Assembly (NCBI GenBank): GCA_050247435.1
Contig: JBFWUF010000006.1
Location: 1 to 64,000 of the forward strand
DNA length: 64,000 nt
Direction of reading: 5' to 3'
Source of the DNA: JAJVID01 sp050247435
GTDB lineage: Bacteria > Acidobacteriota > Blastocatellia > RBC074
The notes beneath the pieces are model-generated. The model did not search any database. It was not told where the DNA came from and saw only the letters and a list, made by a program, of their open reading frames with translations. This document shows, one piece after another, positions 52,810 to 61,938 of the stretch. A program made the translations under genes and the position numbers. Every line of letters starts with the position of its first letter. Within the stretch, counting starts at the first letter, position 1.

Positions 52810-52838
52810 TTGACTCCCCCTATGTAGAAGTCTATATA
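52810..52838 (+). promoter_or_regulatory. PadR promoter with overlapping operator
   Basis: TTGACT (52810-52815), 17-bp spacer, TATATA (52833-52838): a near-consensus sigma-70 promoter. Overlapping the spacer and -10 is the palindrome TATGTAGA-AG-TCTATATA (52821-52838, one mismatch), placed as expected for autorepression by PadR. Start codon at 52874. Confidence 0.7.
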
Positions 52839-52873
52839 AGCAGAACACGACACTATCCGAGACAGGAGCGAAC

Positions 52874-53203
52874 ATGGGCAAGAACTACCTTTCATTCACC
52901 GTGGCGGTCATCTTGCAGGCGTTGGACAACGGGTACCAATACGGCTTCGACATTATGGACGTCACCGGCTTGCCGAGCGGCACGGTTTATCCGGCGTTGC
53001 GCCGCCTTGAAGACGCGGGCTACGTGGCGTCCAAGTGGGAGAAGCACACGATCGCGCAAGCAGAGCAACGCCCGCCGCGCAAATACTACGAATTAACAAA
53101 AGAAGGCAAAGAGGCGCTGACCGAGGCGGTCAAACGATACCGCTTGCTTGAACAGACGCAGCCGCAACCCGCGCCCAAACCGAAACCGTCGCGCGCCCGG
53201 TGA
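52874..53203 (+). CDS. PadR-family transcriptional regulator
   Basis: 109 aa winged-helix regulator. Helix-turn-helix segment with YGFDIMDVTGLPSGTVYPALRRLEDAGYV, wing PRKYYELTKEGKEAL, then a short dimerisation helix and a Pro/Lys-rich tail. AGGAG lies 8 nt before the ATG. The stop is 4 nt before the first ADOP gene, so the regulator and permeases form one operon, the usual ADOP arrangement. Likely represses its own promoter (52810-52838). Inducer unknown. Confidence 0.93.
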   Translation: MGKNYLSFTVAVILQALDNGYQYGFDIMDVTGLPSGTVYPALRRLEDAGYVASKWEKHTIAQAEQRPPRKYYELTKEGKEALTEAVKRYRLLEQTQPQPAPKPKPSRAR

Positions 53204-53207
53204 AGCT

Positions 53208-55871
53208 ATGCAGCCTCTCGACCTTCGCAAACAACCGTTTTCAAAGCCACATCTCTGGCTGATCGCTTTCATCGGCGTGATCGTGCCGCGCCGCTTGCGC
53301 GCCGACTGGCGGAAGGAGTGGGAGGCGGAATTGCTTTACCGCGAGATGCTGCTGGCCGAATGGGATAGGCTCGACTGGCGCAACAAATTTGACCTGCTGC
53401 GGCGCAGCCTGGGCGCGTGCCGGGATGCGCTGCTGTTACAACCGAAAAGACTGGAGGACGAGATGTTTCAGGATTTGCGTTTTGGCGTGCGAATGTTGTT
53501 GAAGGCTCCCGGTTTCATGCTGGCGGCGGTTTTATCTTTGACCATCGGCATCGGCGCGACGACCGCAATCTTCAGCGTCGTCAATGGCGTCGTGCTGCGG
53601 CCGCTGCCTTATCGCGAGCCGGAGCGGCTCGTGCGGTTGTGGCAGAACAAACCGCAGGCCGGCGTCACGGAAATTCCCAGTTCGGCGGGCAATGTGAACG
53701 TGTGGCGGAAGCAGGCGCAGTCGTTTGAAAACGTCGCGGTCTTTGCCTACACCCCTTCGGTCATCACCGGCGAGGCTGAGCCGGAGCAGGTTCCGGGCGC
53801 GGTCGTCAGCCATGACCTGTTGCCGATGCTCGGCTATCAACCGGTCATCGGGCGGCATTTTCTCCCGGAAGAGAACAAGCCCGGCGCCGCCAACGTCGTC
53901 ATTCTCAGCCACAAACTCTGGCAGCGCCGTTTCGGCGGCGACCCGGCGATTCTGGGGCGTTCGATCACGCTCGATCACACAAACCAATTCACAGTCATCG
54001 GCGTCGCGCCGCCCGAAGCGAGCTTTCCCGGAAAAGCGGAATTCTGGCTACCCGAAAAAATCACGGCGACTGATCGTCACGAAATACGCCGGTTGAGTGT
54101 GATCGCGCGGCTCAAACCCGGCGTCACTCCGCAGATGGCTCAAAACGAATTGGCGTTGATCAACCGTCAGCTCAAACAGCAAATGCCTAACGATTACGAA
54201 GGTTGGGAGACCGAATTGCAGCCGCTGCGCGATTCCGTAATCGGCAAAGTACGCAACTCTTTGCTGGTGCTGTTCGGCGCGGTCGGCTTTGTGTTGCTGA
54301 TCGCCTGCGCCAATGTCGCCAACCTGTTGCTGGCGCGCGCTTCGGCCCGGCAAAAAGAGATGGCGATGCGCGCGGCGTTGGGCGCGAGCCGCTTCCGGCT
54401 TGTCAGACAATTGCTGACAGAAAGCGCATTGCTGGCCGTGTTGGGCGGCGTTGGCGGTTTGGCGCTGGCCGTTTGGGCGGTGAAAGGATTGATCGCGCTC
54501 GATCCGCCGGACGTGCCGCGACTGGCTCAAGTCAATCTGGATGGCCGCGTGTTGGCGTTCACGTTTTTGACGACGCTGCTGGTCGGCCTCATTTTCGGAC
54601 TGGCTCCGGCGCTCCATTCTTCCAAACCCGATTTGAACAGCGCGCTCAAAGAGGGCGCGGCTTCAACCGGCGGCGGCAGGCGATGGTTCCGGCGTTTCAG
54701 TTTTCGCGATCTGATGGTCGTCGCGCAAACCGCGTTAGCCATCGTCCTGCTGGCCGGAGCGGGCTTGCTGATCAAAAGCTTCGTCAAGCTGCGGCAGGTC
54801 GAGTTGGGTTTCACGCCGGCCAACGTCATTTCGATGACGATTTCGCCGCCGTTCAACCGTTTTCCGAAAGACCATCGCACGATGGACTATTACCGGCGGA
54901 TGCTGGATTTGCTGAGAGCGACGCCGGGCGTTGAAGCGGCGGCTGCGATGACCACCGCGCCGACAGCCGGAGCGTTTATGAACGCTCCGATTTTGATCGC
55001 CGGACGCGCCGAGCCTGCCAACGCCGAAACGCAACGCGCATTCGTTTCGGTTGTCAGCGCTGGTTATTTCAGCGTCATCGGCAATCCGATCAAACAAGGC
55101 CGGTCGTTTACCGAAGCCGACAACGAAAGCTCGCCGCGTGTCGTGGTCATCAACGAGACGATGGCGCGGAGCTATTTCGCGGAAAGGAATCCCATCGGCC
55201 AGCGCATCTTCATCAGAGGCGAACCCGGCAAACAGATGGAGATTGTCGGCGTCGCCGCCGATGTGAAGCAGTTCGGATTGGAGCAGGAGAACAAGCCGGG
55301 CTTTTACCGGCCTTATCGCCAAAGCGAAGTCGCGTTCATGAATCTGGCTGTGCGCACGACCGCCGATCCGTCAGCGATGATTCCCGCGCTTCGCAATCGC
55401 ATTTTGAGCGAGGACAAATTCACGGCCATCACGCGCGTCCGCACGCTGGACGAACTGGTTTCTGATTCGGTCGCGCAACCGCGTTTTTACACGCTGCTGC
55501 TGGCGATTTTCGCCGCTCTCGCGCTCGCGCTCGCCAGCGTGGGCGTTTACGGCCTGATGGCTTATTCGGTCAGCCGCCGCACGCATGAAATCGGTGTGCG
55601 GATGGCGCTCGGAGCTGAAGCCGGGAGGATTCTTCGCCTGGTGATCGGGCAAGGGCTGATGCTGATTTTAATCGGCGTGGCTGTCGGATTGGCTGGGGCC
55701 TTTGCGCTGACGCGATTGATGTCCGGTCTGCTGTTCAGCGTCAGCGCCACCGATCCATCGGTCTTCGCGATTGTCTCATTGACCCTGATCGCGGTCGCAT
55801 TGGGGGCCTGCTTCATCCCGGCGCGGCGGGCGATGGGGGTTGATCCGATGATCGCTTTGCGGCACGAGTAA
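53208..55871 (+). CDS. ADOP-family ABC transporter permease 1
   Basis: 887 aa. A cytoplasmic/amphipathic leader of about 85 residues (HLWLIAFIGVIVPRRLRADW..., RRSLGACRDALLLQPKRLEDEM) precedes a MacB-type periplasmic core and two FtsX permease modules (LLIACANVANLLLARASARQKEMAMRAALGA and GLMAYSVSRRTHEIGVRMALGA), giving eight main membrane segments. No ATPase gene is adjacent, as usual for orphan ADOPs. Substrate unknown. An internal ATG at 53463 has GGAGG 8 nt upstream and would give the shorter MFQDLRFG... form. A 93-nt stretch (53369-53461) is identical to ADOP 2. Confidence 0.94.
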   Translation: MQPLDLRKQPFSKPHLWLIAFIGVIVPRRLRADWRKEWEAELLYREMLLAEWDRLDWRNKFDLLRRSLGACRDALLLQPKRLEDEMFQDLRFGVRMLLKAPGFMLAAVLSLTIGIGATTAIFSVVNGVVLRPLPYREPERLVRLWQNKPQAGVTEIPSSAGNVNVWRKQAQSFENVAVFAYTPSVITGEAEPEQVPGAVVSHDLLPMLGYQPVIGRHFLPEENKPGAANVVILSHKLWQRRFGGDPAILGRSITLDHTNQFTVIGVAPPEASFPGKAEFWLPEKITATDRHEIRRLSVIARLKPGVTPQMAQNELALINRQLKQQMPNDYEGWETELQPLRDSVIGKVRNSLLVLFGAVGFVLLIACANVANLLLARASARQKEMAMRAALGASRFRLVRQLLTESALLAVLGGVGGLALAVWAVKGLIALDPPDVPRLAQVNLDGRVLAFTFLTTLLVGLIFGLAPALHSSKPDLNSALKEGAASTGGGRRWFRRFSFRDLMVVAQTALAIVLLAGAGLLIKSFVKLRQVELGFTPANVISMTISPPFNRFPKDHRTMDYYRRMLDLLRATPGVEAAAAMTTAPTAGAFMNAPILIAGRAEPANAETQRAFVSVVSAGYFSVIGNPIKQGRSFTEADNESSPRVVVINETMARSYFAERNPIGQRIFIRGEPGKQMEIVGVAADVKQFGLEQENKPGFYRPYRQSEVAFMNLAVRTTADPSAMIPALRNRILSEDKFTAITRVRTLDELVSDSVAQPRFYTLLLAIFAALALALASVGVYGLMAYSVSRRTHEIGVRMALGAEAGRILRLVIGQGLMLILIGVAVGLAGAFALTRLMSGLLFSVSATDPSVFAIVSLTLIAVALGACFIPARRAMGVDPMIALRHE

Positions 55872-55876
55872 AACCG

Positions 55877-58630
55877 ATGGCTGACACGACTCCTACCACG
55901 CGCTTTCGTTTCTGGCTCTGGCTGATCGCGCTGATTGGCGTGATTGTGCCGCGCCGTTTGCGCGCTGATTGGCGGCAGGAGTGGGAGGCCGAATTGAGAT
56001 GCCGCGAAACGCTGCTGGCCGAATGGGAGAAGCTCGACTGGCGCAACAAATTTGACCTGCTGCGGCGCAGCCTGGGCGCGTGCCGGGATGCGCTGCTGTT
56101 ACAACCGAAAAGACTGGAGGACGAAATGTTTCAGGATTTGAGATTCGGTTTGCGAACGATGCGGAAAAGCCCGGTGTTGACGCTGGTCGCTGTGTTGTCG
56201 CTGGCGCTGGGCATCGGCGCGAACACGGCGATCTTCAGCGTGGTCAACGCGCTGATGCTGCGGCCATTGCCTTACCGCCAGCCTGAGCGGTTGGTGAAGG
56301 TTTTCCAGTTGCAGCCTGACCCGGCGAAAGGGAGGTTGCCTTCGCTGTGGTCATATCCGCGCTTTGAGATATTGCGCGACCAGCAACAGAACTTCGCCGC
56401 CGTCGCAGGCTTTGCGCAAATCCCTCACAATCTGACCGGCACGGACAACCCGGAGCGGTTGCAGGTCGAGATTGTTTCGGCCAGCTACTTTCCGCTGCTC
56501 GGCGTTGAAGCCGTCGCCGGGCGCACGTTCACGGCGGAAGAAGACAAAACGCCGGAAGCGAATCTGACCGCGCTGCTCAGCTACGGCCTGTGGCAGAGGC
56601 GTTTCGGCGGCGACCCGCAGGTCATCGGAAAGACTCTTGAATTGGACAAACATCCGTTCACGATTGTCGGCGTGGCGCCGCCGGGATTTCGCGGACAGAA
56701 CGGCACGGCGGAAGTCTGGACGACGATGATGGCCGCGCCGTTGTTGCGGTTCAAAAGAACGCTCGTCGCTCCGAACAATTACTGGTTTCAAGTCATCGCC
56801 CGTTTGAAAGACGGCGTCAGCCCCGCCGAGGCGCAATCCGAAATGCAATTGATCACCGCCGAGATCGAGCGGAAATATCCGGGGCCGAAACAGACGCTGC
56901 CAGGGAACGCGAAGGTCGTCACCATTGCGCCGCTGCAAGCCGCTAAACTCGATCCGGCAATCAGAAAGTCTTTCCTGATTCTGCTGGCGGCGGTCGGGCT
57001 GGTGCTGCTGATCGCCTGCGCGAACGTGGCCAACCTGCTCCTGGCGCGCGCGGTGGCCAGGCGAAAAGAGTTCGCGCTGCGAGCTGTGCTCGGCGCGGGC
57101 CGGCTGCGTCTGATTCGGCAATTGCTGACGGAAAGCGCGCTGCTGGCGGCCTCCGGTGGCGCGCTCGGCGTGCTGGTCGCGCGTTGGGCGATTCAGTTGC
57201 TGAAAAATTTCCGGCCCAGCGACGATGCGCAATTCTGGACTTCCTACACCAGAACCTTCGACTTCTTCACGATCAACATGGATTGGCGCGTGCTCGCCTT
57301 CAACTTCGCCCTGGCGCTGCTGACCGGGATTCTTTTCGGCCTGCTTCCCGCCATTCAATCCACATTCGCAAACGTCAACGAATCCTTGAAAGAAGGCGAG
57401 GGCGGATCGGTCGCCGGATTCCGCAATCCATTCAGCAATCCATTCCGCAATCCGGGAGGATTGGGCCGGTTCAGCGCGCGCGGTTTGTTGATCGTCGGCG
57501 AGATCGCGCTGTCGCTGGTGTTGGCTGTAGGCGCGGGTTTGATGATCAAGAGCCTGGCGCGATTGCAAGCCGTCAACCTGGGCTTTTCGCCCGACAACGT
57601 GCTGGCGATGGCCGCGCCCTCGCGCGGCGCGAAGCCGGAGTTTTACGACCAACTGCTCGCGCGCGTGCAAAGTTTGCCGGGCGTCGAAGCGGCAAGCCTG
57701 GGCAGCGCGGTACCGCTGCTCGGTTACTCCAGCAAGACGGTGATGGATATCGAAGGCCGCCCGGATAAAGCTGAAGCCGGCATCGGCCTTCACAGCGTCT
57801 CGCCCGATTATTTCAAAACGCTGCGCATCAACGTGCTCAAGGGCCGCGTCTTCACCGAACAGGATCGCATCGGCGCGCCGCGCGTGGCTCTGATCAATCA
57901 AGCCGCCGCCGAACGGCTCTTCCCCGGCGAAGAACCAATTGGCAAACGCATCAAGCCGCACATTGATCCTGATTACCAAACCGATGAGAAGTTCGTCGAA
58001 ATCGTCGGCGTCGTGGCCGACGCGAAATATGACCGACTGGAAGAGGCCGTCGAGCCGGATGTTTATCTGTCGTCTCTGCAACCAACTGATCCCGCGCAGG
58101 CGCTGATCGTGCGGTCAAGCGTCGCCCCGGCGACCATCGTGGCCTCTGTGCGGCGCGAAGTTCTTGCGCTCGATAAAAACATCCCGCTCGCTCATATTCA
58201 GACGATGACTGACCGCGCCGCTGAAGTCACTTCGCGCACGCGCTTCATTGCCGTTTTGCTCGGCCTGTTCGCCGCGCTGGCTTTGCTGCTCGCGGCCATC
58301 GGTATTTACGGCGTGATGGCCTACAGCGTCTCGGCGCGCACGCGCGAGATGGGCATCCGCATCGCGCTCGGCGCGCAAACCCGCGACGTGCTGCGGCTGG
58401 TGATGCGTGACGGTTTGGTGTTGCTCGGCGCCGGGCTGGCCGTCGGCTCGATTGCGGCTTTCGCGGCGGCGCGTGTTTTGCGCAGTCAACTTTACGAAGT
58501 CAGCGCCAGCGACCCGATGACATTCATCGTCGTCGCTCTGCTGTTGGCCTTCGTGGCGTGCCTGGCCTGCTACTTCCCTGCCCGGCGCGCCGCGAAGGCT
58601 GATCCTATGACGGCTTTACGCTGTGAGTAA
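55877..58630 (+). CDS. ADOP-family ABC transporter permease 2
   Basis: 917 aa, 5 nt after ADOP 1. Same leader, MacB-PCD core and two FtsX modules (LLIACANVANLLLARAVARRKEFALRAVLGA; GVMAYSVSARTREMGIRIALGA). Differs by a longer central linker that includes three copies of a 12-nt repeat encoding FRNP/FSNP/FRNP (57419-57454). Internal ATG at 56126 behind GGAGGACGA. The stop is 1 nt from the 3' end of the antisense toxin gene. Confidence 0.94.
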   Translation: MADTTPTTRFRFWLWLIALIGVIVPRRLRADWRQEWEAELRCRETLLAEWEKLDWRNKFDLLRRSLGACRDALLLQPKRLEDEMFQDLRFGLRTMRKSPVLTLVAVLSLALGIGANTAIFSVVNALMLRPLPYRQPERLVKVFQLQPDPAKGRLPSLWSYPRFEILRDQQQNFAAVAGFAQIPHNLTGTDNPERLQVEIVSASYFPLLGVEAVAGRTFTAEEDKTPEANLTALLSYGLWQRRFGGDPQVIGKTLELDKHPFTIVGVAPPGFRGQNGTAEVWTTMMAAPLLRFKRTLVAPNNYWFQVIARLKDGVSPAEAQSEMQLITAEIERKYPGPKQTLPGNAKVVTIAPLQAAKLDPAIRKSFLILLAAVGLVLLIACANVANLLLARAVARRKEFALRAVLGAGRLRLIRQLLTESALLAASGGALGVLVARWAIQLLKNFRPSDDAQFWTSYTRTFDFFTINMDWRVLAFNFALALLTGILFGLLPAIQSTFANVNESLKEGEGGSVAGFRNPFSNPFRNPGGLGRFSARGLLIVGEIALSLVLAVGAGLMIKSLARLQAVNLGFSPDNVLAMAAPSRGAKPEFYDQLLARVQSLPGVEAASLGSAVPLLGYSSKTVMDIEGRPDKAEAGIGLHSVSPDYFKTLRINVLKGRVFTEQDRIGAPRVALINQAAAERLFPGEEPIGKRIKPHIDPDYQTDEKFVEIVGVVADAKYDRLEEAVEPDVYLSSLQPTDPAQALIVRSSVAPATIVASVRREVLALDKNIPLAHIQTMTDRAAEVTSRTRFIAVLLGLFAALALLLAAIGIYGVMAYSVSARTREMGIRIALGAQTRDVLRLVMRDGLVLLGAGLAVGSIAAFAAARVLRSQLYEVSASDPMTFIVVALLLAFVACLACYFPARRAAKADPMTALRCE
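57419..57454 (+). repeat. 12-nt tandem repeat x3 in ADOP 2
   Basis: TTCCGCAATCCA, TTCAGCAATCCA, TTCCGCAATCCG in frame, encoding FRNPFSNPFRNP in the loop between the first FtsX module and the next membrane helix. The unit contains the same CCGCAATCC words as the heptamer repeats elsewhere. Confidence 0.75.
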
Positions 58631-58631
58631 A

Positions 58632-58913
58632 TCAGTAGTGATAACGCGCCTGAAGAAAGTCTATGCGGTCTTCGCTGACCAGGTACACGATGCGATGCTC
58701 CTGCGTCAGCCGCCGCGACCACGTATTCGGCGCGAGATATTTCAACGGCTCCGGCTTGCCGATCCCGTCAAACGGGTCGCGCATAATCGCCTCAATGAGG
58801 TCGAATGCGCGCAAGGCGACTTTGCGGTCGGTTTCCGCCCAATACCGCAAGTCTTCGCGGAATTCGGGATGGAACACGGCGTCGCGTTCCTTTTTGACTT
58901 TACTCTTTTTCAT
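58632..58913 (-). CDS. YoeB/RelE-like mRNA interferase toxin
   Basis: 93 aa basic protein of the RelE/ParE fold. AVFHPEFREDLRYWAETDRKVALRAFDLIEAIMRDPF, then GIGKPEPLKYLAPNTWSRRLTQEHRIVYLV and the terminal QARYHY match YoeB (GxGKPEPLK, WSRRI...HRLVY, xxRYHY). YoeB-type toxins cut mRNA at the ribosome. It overlaps the upstream antitoxin gene by 14 nt. The terminal YHY and the central RR residues that form the active site are present, so it should be functional. Confidence 0.93.
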   Translation of the reverse strand: MKKSKVKKERDAVFHPEFREDLRYWAETDRKVALRAFDLIEAIMRDPFDGIGKPEPLKYLAPNTWSRRLTQEHRIVYLVSEDRIDFLQARYHY

Positions 58914-59187
58914 CCAGGCCGAGATCCTGCCGCAATTTTTCCAGAGGCTGTGGCTTCGCAGTTCTGGCTTGAGCGCGGCGAAGCGCCGTCAGCAAACGCT
59001 GGGCGTTCTTAGGCGACCGCAGCAGATGCGCGGTCTCAAGCAGACCGGCCAGCTCCGAAACCGCCACGAGCGCTACATCGTCGTGGCCGCGACGGCTGAT
59101 GATGACTATCTCTCTGTCCTCGGTCACCTGTTCGAGGAGGGAGGCCAGATTTTCACGAGCGTTGCTGTAAGTTGTTTGAATCGGCAT
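58900..59187 (-). CDS. YefM/Phd-like antitoxin
   Basis: 95 aa. N-terminal DNA-binding part QTTYSNARENLASLLEQVTEDREIVIISRRGHDDVALVAVSELAGLLET is typical of YefM/Phd; the C-terminal helix contacts the toxin. GAGGTG 6 nt before the ATG. An upstream palindrome (59203-59219) should be its operator. The pair lies antisense between ADOP 2 and ADOP 3. The first gene makes the antitoxin, the normal order for this family. Confidence 0.92.
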   Translation of the reverse strand: MPIQTTYSNARENLASLLEQVTEDREIVIISRRGHDDVALVAVSELAGLLETAHLLRSPKNAQRLLTALRRAQARTAKPQPLEKLRQDLGLDEKE

Positions 59188-59202
59188 GTAATCACCTCAC
59201 TT

Positions 59203-59219
59203 GTACAGAATTACTGTAC
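59203..59219. promoter_or_regulatory. Antitoxin operator GTACAG-N5-CTGTAC
   Basis: Perfect 6-bp arms around AATTA, 16 nt upstream of the antitoxin start. TGTAC-containing palindromes are the known binding sites of YefM-type antitoxins, so autoregulation is likely. Confidence 0.6.
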
Positions 59220-59245
59220 GCAGTGAAAAGAACCGAGTCAACCGA

Positions 59246-61924
59246 ATGTACGACCTGAAGCCTTACTTGAGAGCGCACCTCTGGCTGATCAAATTGATCG
59301 GCGTGATCGTCCCGCGCCGCTTGCGCGCCGATTGGCGGCAGGAGTGGGAGGCCGAACTGCGTTGGCGTGAAACGACGCTGGCCGGGTGGGACAGGCTGAA
59401 CTGGAAAGCCAAACTGGATTTGATAAGGCGCAGTCTGGGGGCGTTTTTTGATGCGCTGTGGCTGCAACGTCAACGATTGGAGGATGAGATGTTTCAAGAC
59501 ATACGTTACGGCATCCGAATGATGCTCAAGCATAAAGGCTTCACCGCCGTGGCCGCGCTCACGCTCGCGCTGGGCATCGGGGCGACGACGGCTCTGTTCA
59601 GCGTTGTTTATGGCGTGCTGATCAGTCCGTACCCTTACGCGAAGCCGCATGAAATCTGGACGCCGGGGCTGATCAGCGTCAAATCGAACCAGACGATGCG
59701 GCCTTATCCGCTCGACGCTTATCACGAGATGGAAAAGCTGCCTGCCTTCGCCGATGTAATGGCGACGGGGCCGGGGATGGTGCTGATGACGGGCGAATAC
59801 GCGCCCGAAACCTTTGGCGGCGTCCGCGTATCCGGCAACGCGTTCAATTTTCTGGGCGTGCCGCCGATCCTGGGCCGCACGATTCAACCTTCCGACATCC
59901 GCGCCAACGGCGAGCCGGAGCTGGTGACGGTGCTGAGTTTCAAGCGGTGGCAACGGCTGTTTAACGGCGATCCGAACGTTCTGGGCAAGACGCTGCGGTT
60001 GAACGACGAGGTTTATACGATCATCGGCGTCATGCCTCCGCGTTTCGGGTGGTGGACGGACATCGGCGTCTGGCTGCCGATGAGCCGCAATCTCAGCGAT
60101 GCGCAAATGGTCTTTCCCATCGCGCGGTTGAAACCGGGCGTTTCGGCGAAGGCGGCTGAACAACAATTGCACGCGCTGCATCTGGAAGTGGCCAGGAATC
60201 CCGTGGCCCGGTTCCCCAACGAAGAGTTCACCACCAAACTGACCAACTACATGGACGTCACCGTCGCCAGTGGAGAGATGCGGCAGAGCCTGCAACTGCT
60301 CTTTGGCGCGGTGGGATTCCTGTTGTTAATCGCCTGCGCCAACGTAGCCAACCTGCAACTAGCCAAAGCCACGGCCCGCGCGCGCGAGATTTCCATCAGG
60401 TTGGCGCTGGGAGCCGGGCGCGCGCAGATCGTGCGGCAACTGCTGACCGAAAGTGTGCTGCTGTCCGCGCTGGGAGGACTGCTGGGCTTGCTGTTCGCGT
60501 ATTGGATCACTCAATTGATGGTGACGTTGATGCCCAGCAACTTCGTGCCCAACGAATCGCGGATCGAGGTGAACGGCGGCGTCCTGTTGTTCTGTCTCGG
60601 CGTTTCTGTGTTGACTGGAATTCTGTTCGGGCTTGCGCCCGCTCTGCAATCATCGCGTCAGAATCTGGTTGAGAAGCTGAAAGACGAATCGCGCGGTTCC
60701 AGCGCGGCGGCGGGCGGAAAAATGCGCGCGGCGCTGGTTGTTGTAGAAGTCGCGTTGGCCGTGGTGCTTCTGGTCAGCGCCAGCCTGACGATCCGCAGTT
60801 TCATCGCCCTGCAAAAAGTCGAACTCGGATTCCAGCCCGATGAAGTGCTGAGCGTGCGACTGCCGTTGCCTCCGAAACGATATGCGACATTGGAGCAGCG
60901 AAATCGCTTCGCTCATGACCTGTTGGAGCGTGTCAGAAATATGCCCGGTGTCGTGGCGGCGACGATTGGGAATGGCGGGTTGCCTTTTGGAGGCGTTGAT
61001 TCTCCCTACGCCATTGACGGGCAATCCGGTTCAGAGTCGCGCTGGATCGCAATGCACGCAGTGGCCTCGGACTACCTGCGCACGCTGGGCATCCCTTTGC
61101 GGCAGGGGCGCATGCTGACCGAGCAGGAAGTCATCGCTGGAGATCGCGTGGCGGTCATCAACGAAGCCGCCGCGAAGCTTTGGCCAGCCGGTGAGAATCC
61201 CATTGGCCGCCGCATCAAGCTGAATGAACTCGAAAAGTCAGCCCAACCCAACTGGCTGACGCCCGCGAACGCTTCACCCTTTGTCACGATTGTGGGAGTG
61301 GCCGGCGACACGCAGAACGATGATGTGCGAGCCGAACCACAACCCGCCGTGCTTGTTCCTTACACCTTATTGGCGCCGCCGGGGCGCACGCTTGCCATCC
61401 GCGCGCAGGGCGATCCCATGCGGCTTATGAACGCCTTGCGAGCGCAGGCGCAGGAAATAGACAAGGAACAACCTCTCACTAATCCGATTACGTTTGATGA
61501 GATTGTCGGTTTTCGCGCCGCGCAGCCCCGCTTCACGATGACGCTTTTCACTCTGTTCGCGACACTCGGCCTGACGTTGGCGCTGGCGGGCATCTACAGC
61601 GTTTTGTCTTATATCGTCACGATGCGGACGCGCGAGATTGGCGTGCGCATGGCTCTGGGCGCGCAACCGTCCGACATTCTTCGGCTGATTTTGCGGACGG
61701 GCGGCAAACTGGTCGGCGCGGGAATCATCATTGGAATTCTAGCCAGCTTCGCCGTGGCTCGTCTGCTCGGCAGCAGGTTGAATCTGTTCCAGGCGCCGCA
61801 CACCGACCCGGTTTCATTCCTGGGCGTAACCGCGCTGCTCTGCGTGGTCGCCGCCGCGGCCTGCTTCATCCCGGCGCGACGGGCGGCGAAAGTTGATCCG
61901 ATGAATGCGCTTCGTTGCGACTGA
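59246..61924 (+). CDS. ADOP-family ABC transporter permease 3
   Basis: 892 aa. The ATG at 59246 gives the family leader (YDLKPYLRAHLWLIKLIGVIVPRRLRADW). An earlier start at 59201 would overlap the antitoxin operator. Two FtsX modules (LLIACANVANLQLAKATARAREISIRLALGA; SVLSYIVTMRTREIGVRMALGA) and a MacB core. More diverged from ADOP 1 and 2 than these are from each other. Internal ATG at 59489 behind GGAGGATGAG. Because the toxin-antitoxin pair separates it from ADOP 2, its transcription may depend on read-through. Confidence 0.93.
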   Translation: MYDLKPYLRAHLWLIKLIGVIVPRRLRADWRQEWEAELRWRETTLAGWDRLNWKAKLDLIRRSLGAFFDALWLQRQRLEDEMFQDIRYGIRMMLKHKGFTAVAALTLALGIGATTALFSVVYGVLISPYPYAKPHEIWTPGLISVKSNQTMRPYPLDAYHEMEKLPAFADVMATGPGMVLMTGEYAPETFGGVRVSGNAFNFLGVPPILGRTIQPSDIRANGEPELVTVLSFKRWQRLFNGDPNVLGKTLRLNDEVYTIIGVMPPRFGWWTDIGVWLPMSRNLSDAQMVFPIARLKPGVSAKAAEQQLHALHLEVARNPVARFPNEEFTTKLTNYMDVTVASGEMRQSLQLLFGAVGFLLLIACANVANLQLAKATARAREISIRLALGAGRAQIVRQLLTESVLLSALGGLLGLLFAYWITQLMVTLMPSNFVPNESRIEVNGGVLLFCLGVSVLTGILFGLAPALQSSRQNLVEKLKDESRGSSAAAGGKMRAALVVVEVALAVVLLVSASLTIRSFIALQKVELGFQPDEVLSVRLPLPPKRYATLEQRNRFAHDLLERVRNMPGVVAATIGNGGLPFGGVDSPYAIDGQSGSESRWIAMHAVASDYLRTLGIPLRQGRMLTEQEVIAGDRVAVINEAAAKLWPAGENPIGRRIKLNELEKSAQPNWLTPANASPFVTIVGVAGDTQNDDVRAEPQPAVLVPYTLLAPPGRTLAIRAQGDPMRLMNALRAQAQEIDKEQPLTNPITFDEIVGFRAAQPRFTMTLFTLFATLGLTLALAGIYSVLSYIVTMRTREIGVRMALGAQPSDILRLILRTGGKLVGAGIIIGILASFAVARLLGSRLNLFQAPHTDPVSFLGVTALLCVVAAAACFIPARRAAKVDPMNALRCD

Positions 61925-61938
61925 GACGGAATGAGCAG

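Noticed and set aside
58632..59187. Toxin-antitoxin pair as part of a transposon
   Set aside because: No transposase, terminal repeats or target duplications are visible around it.
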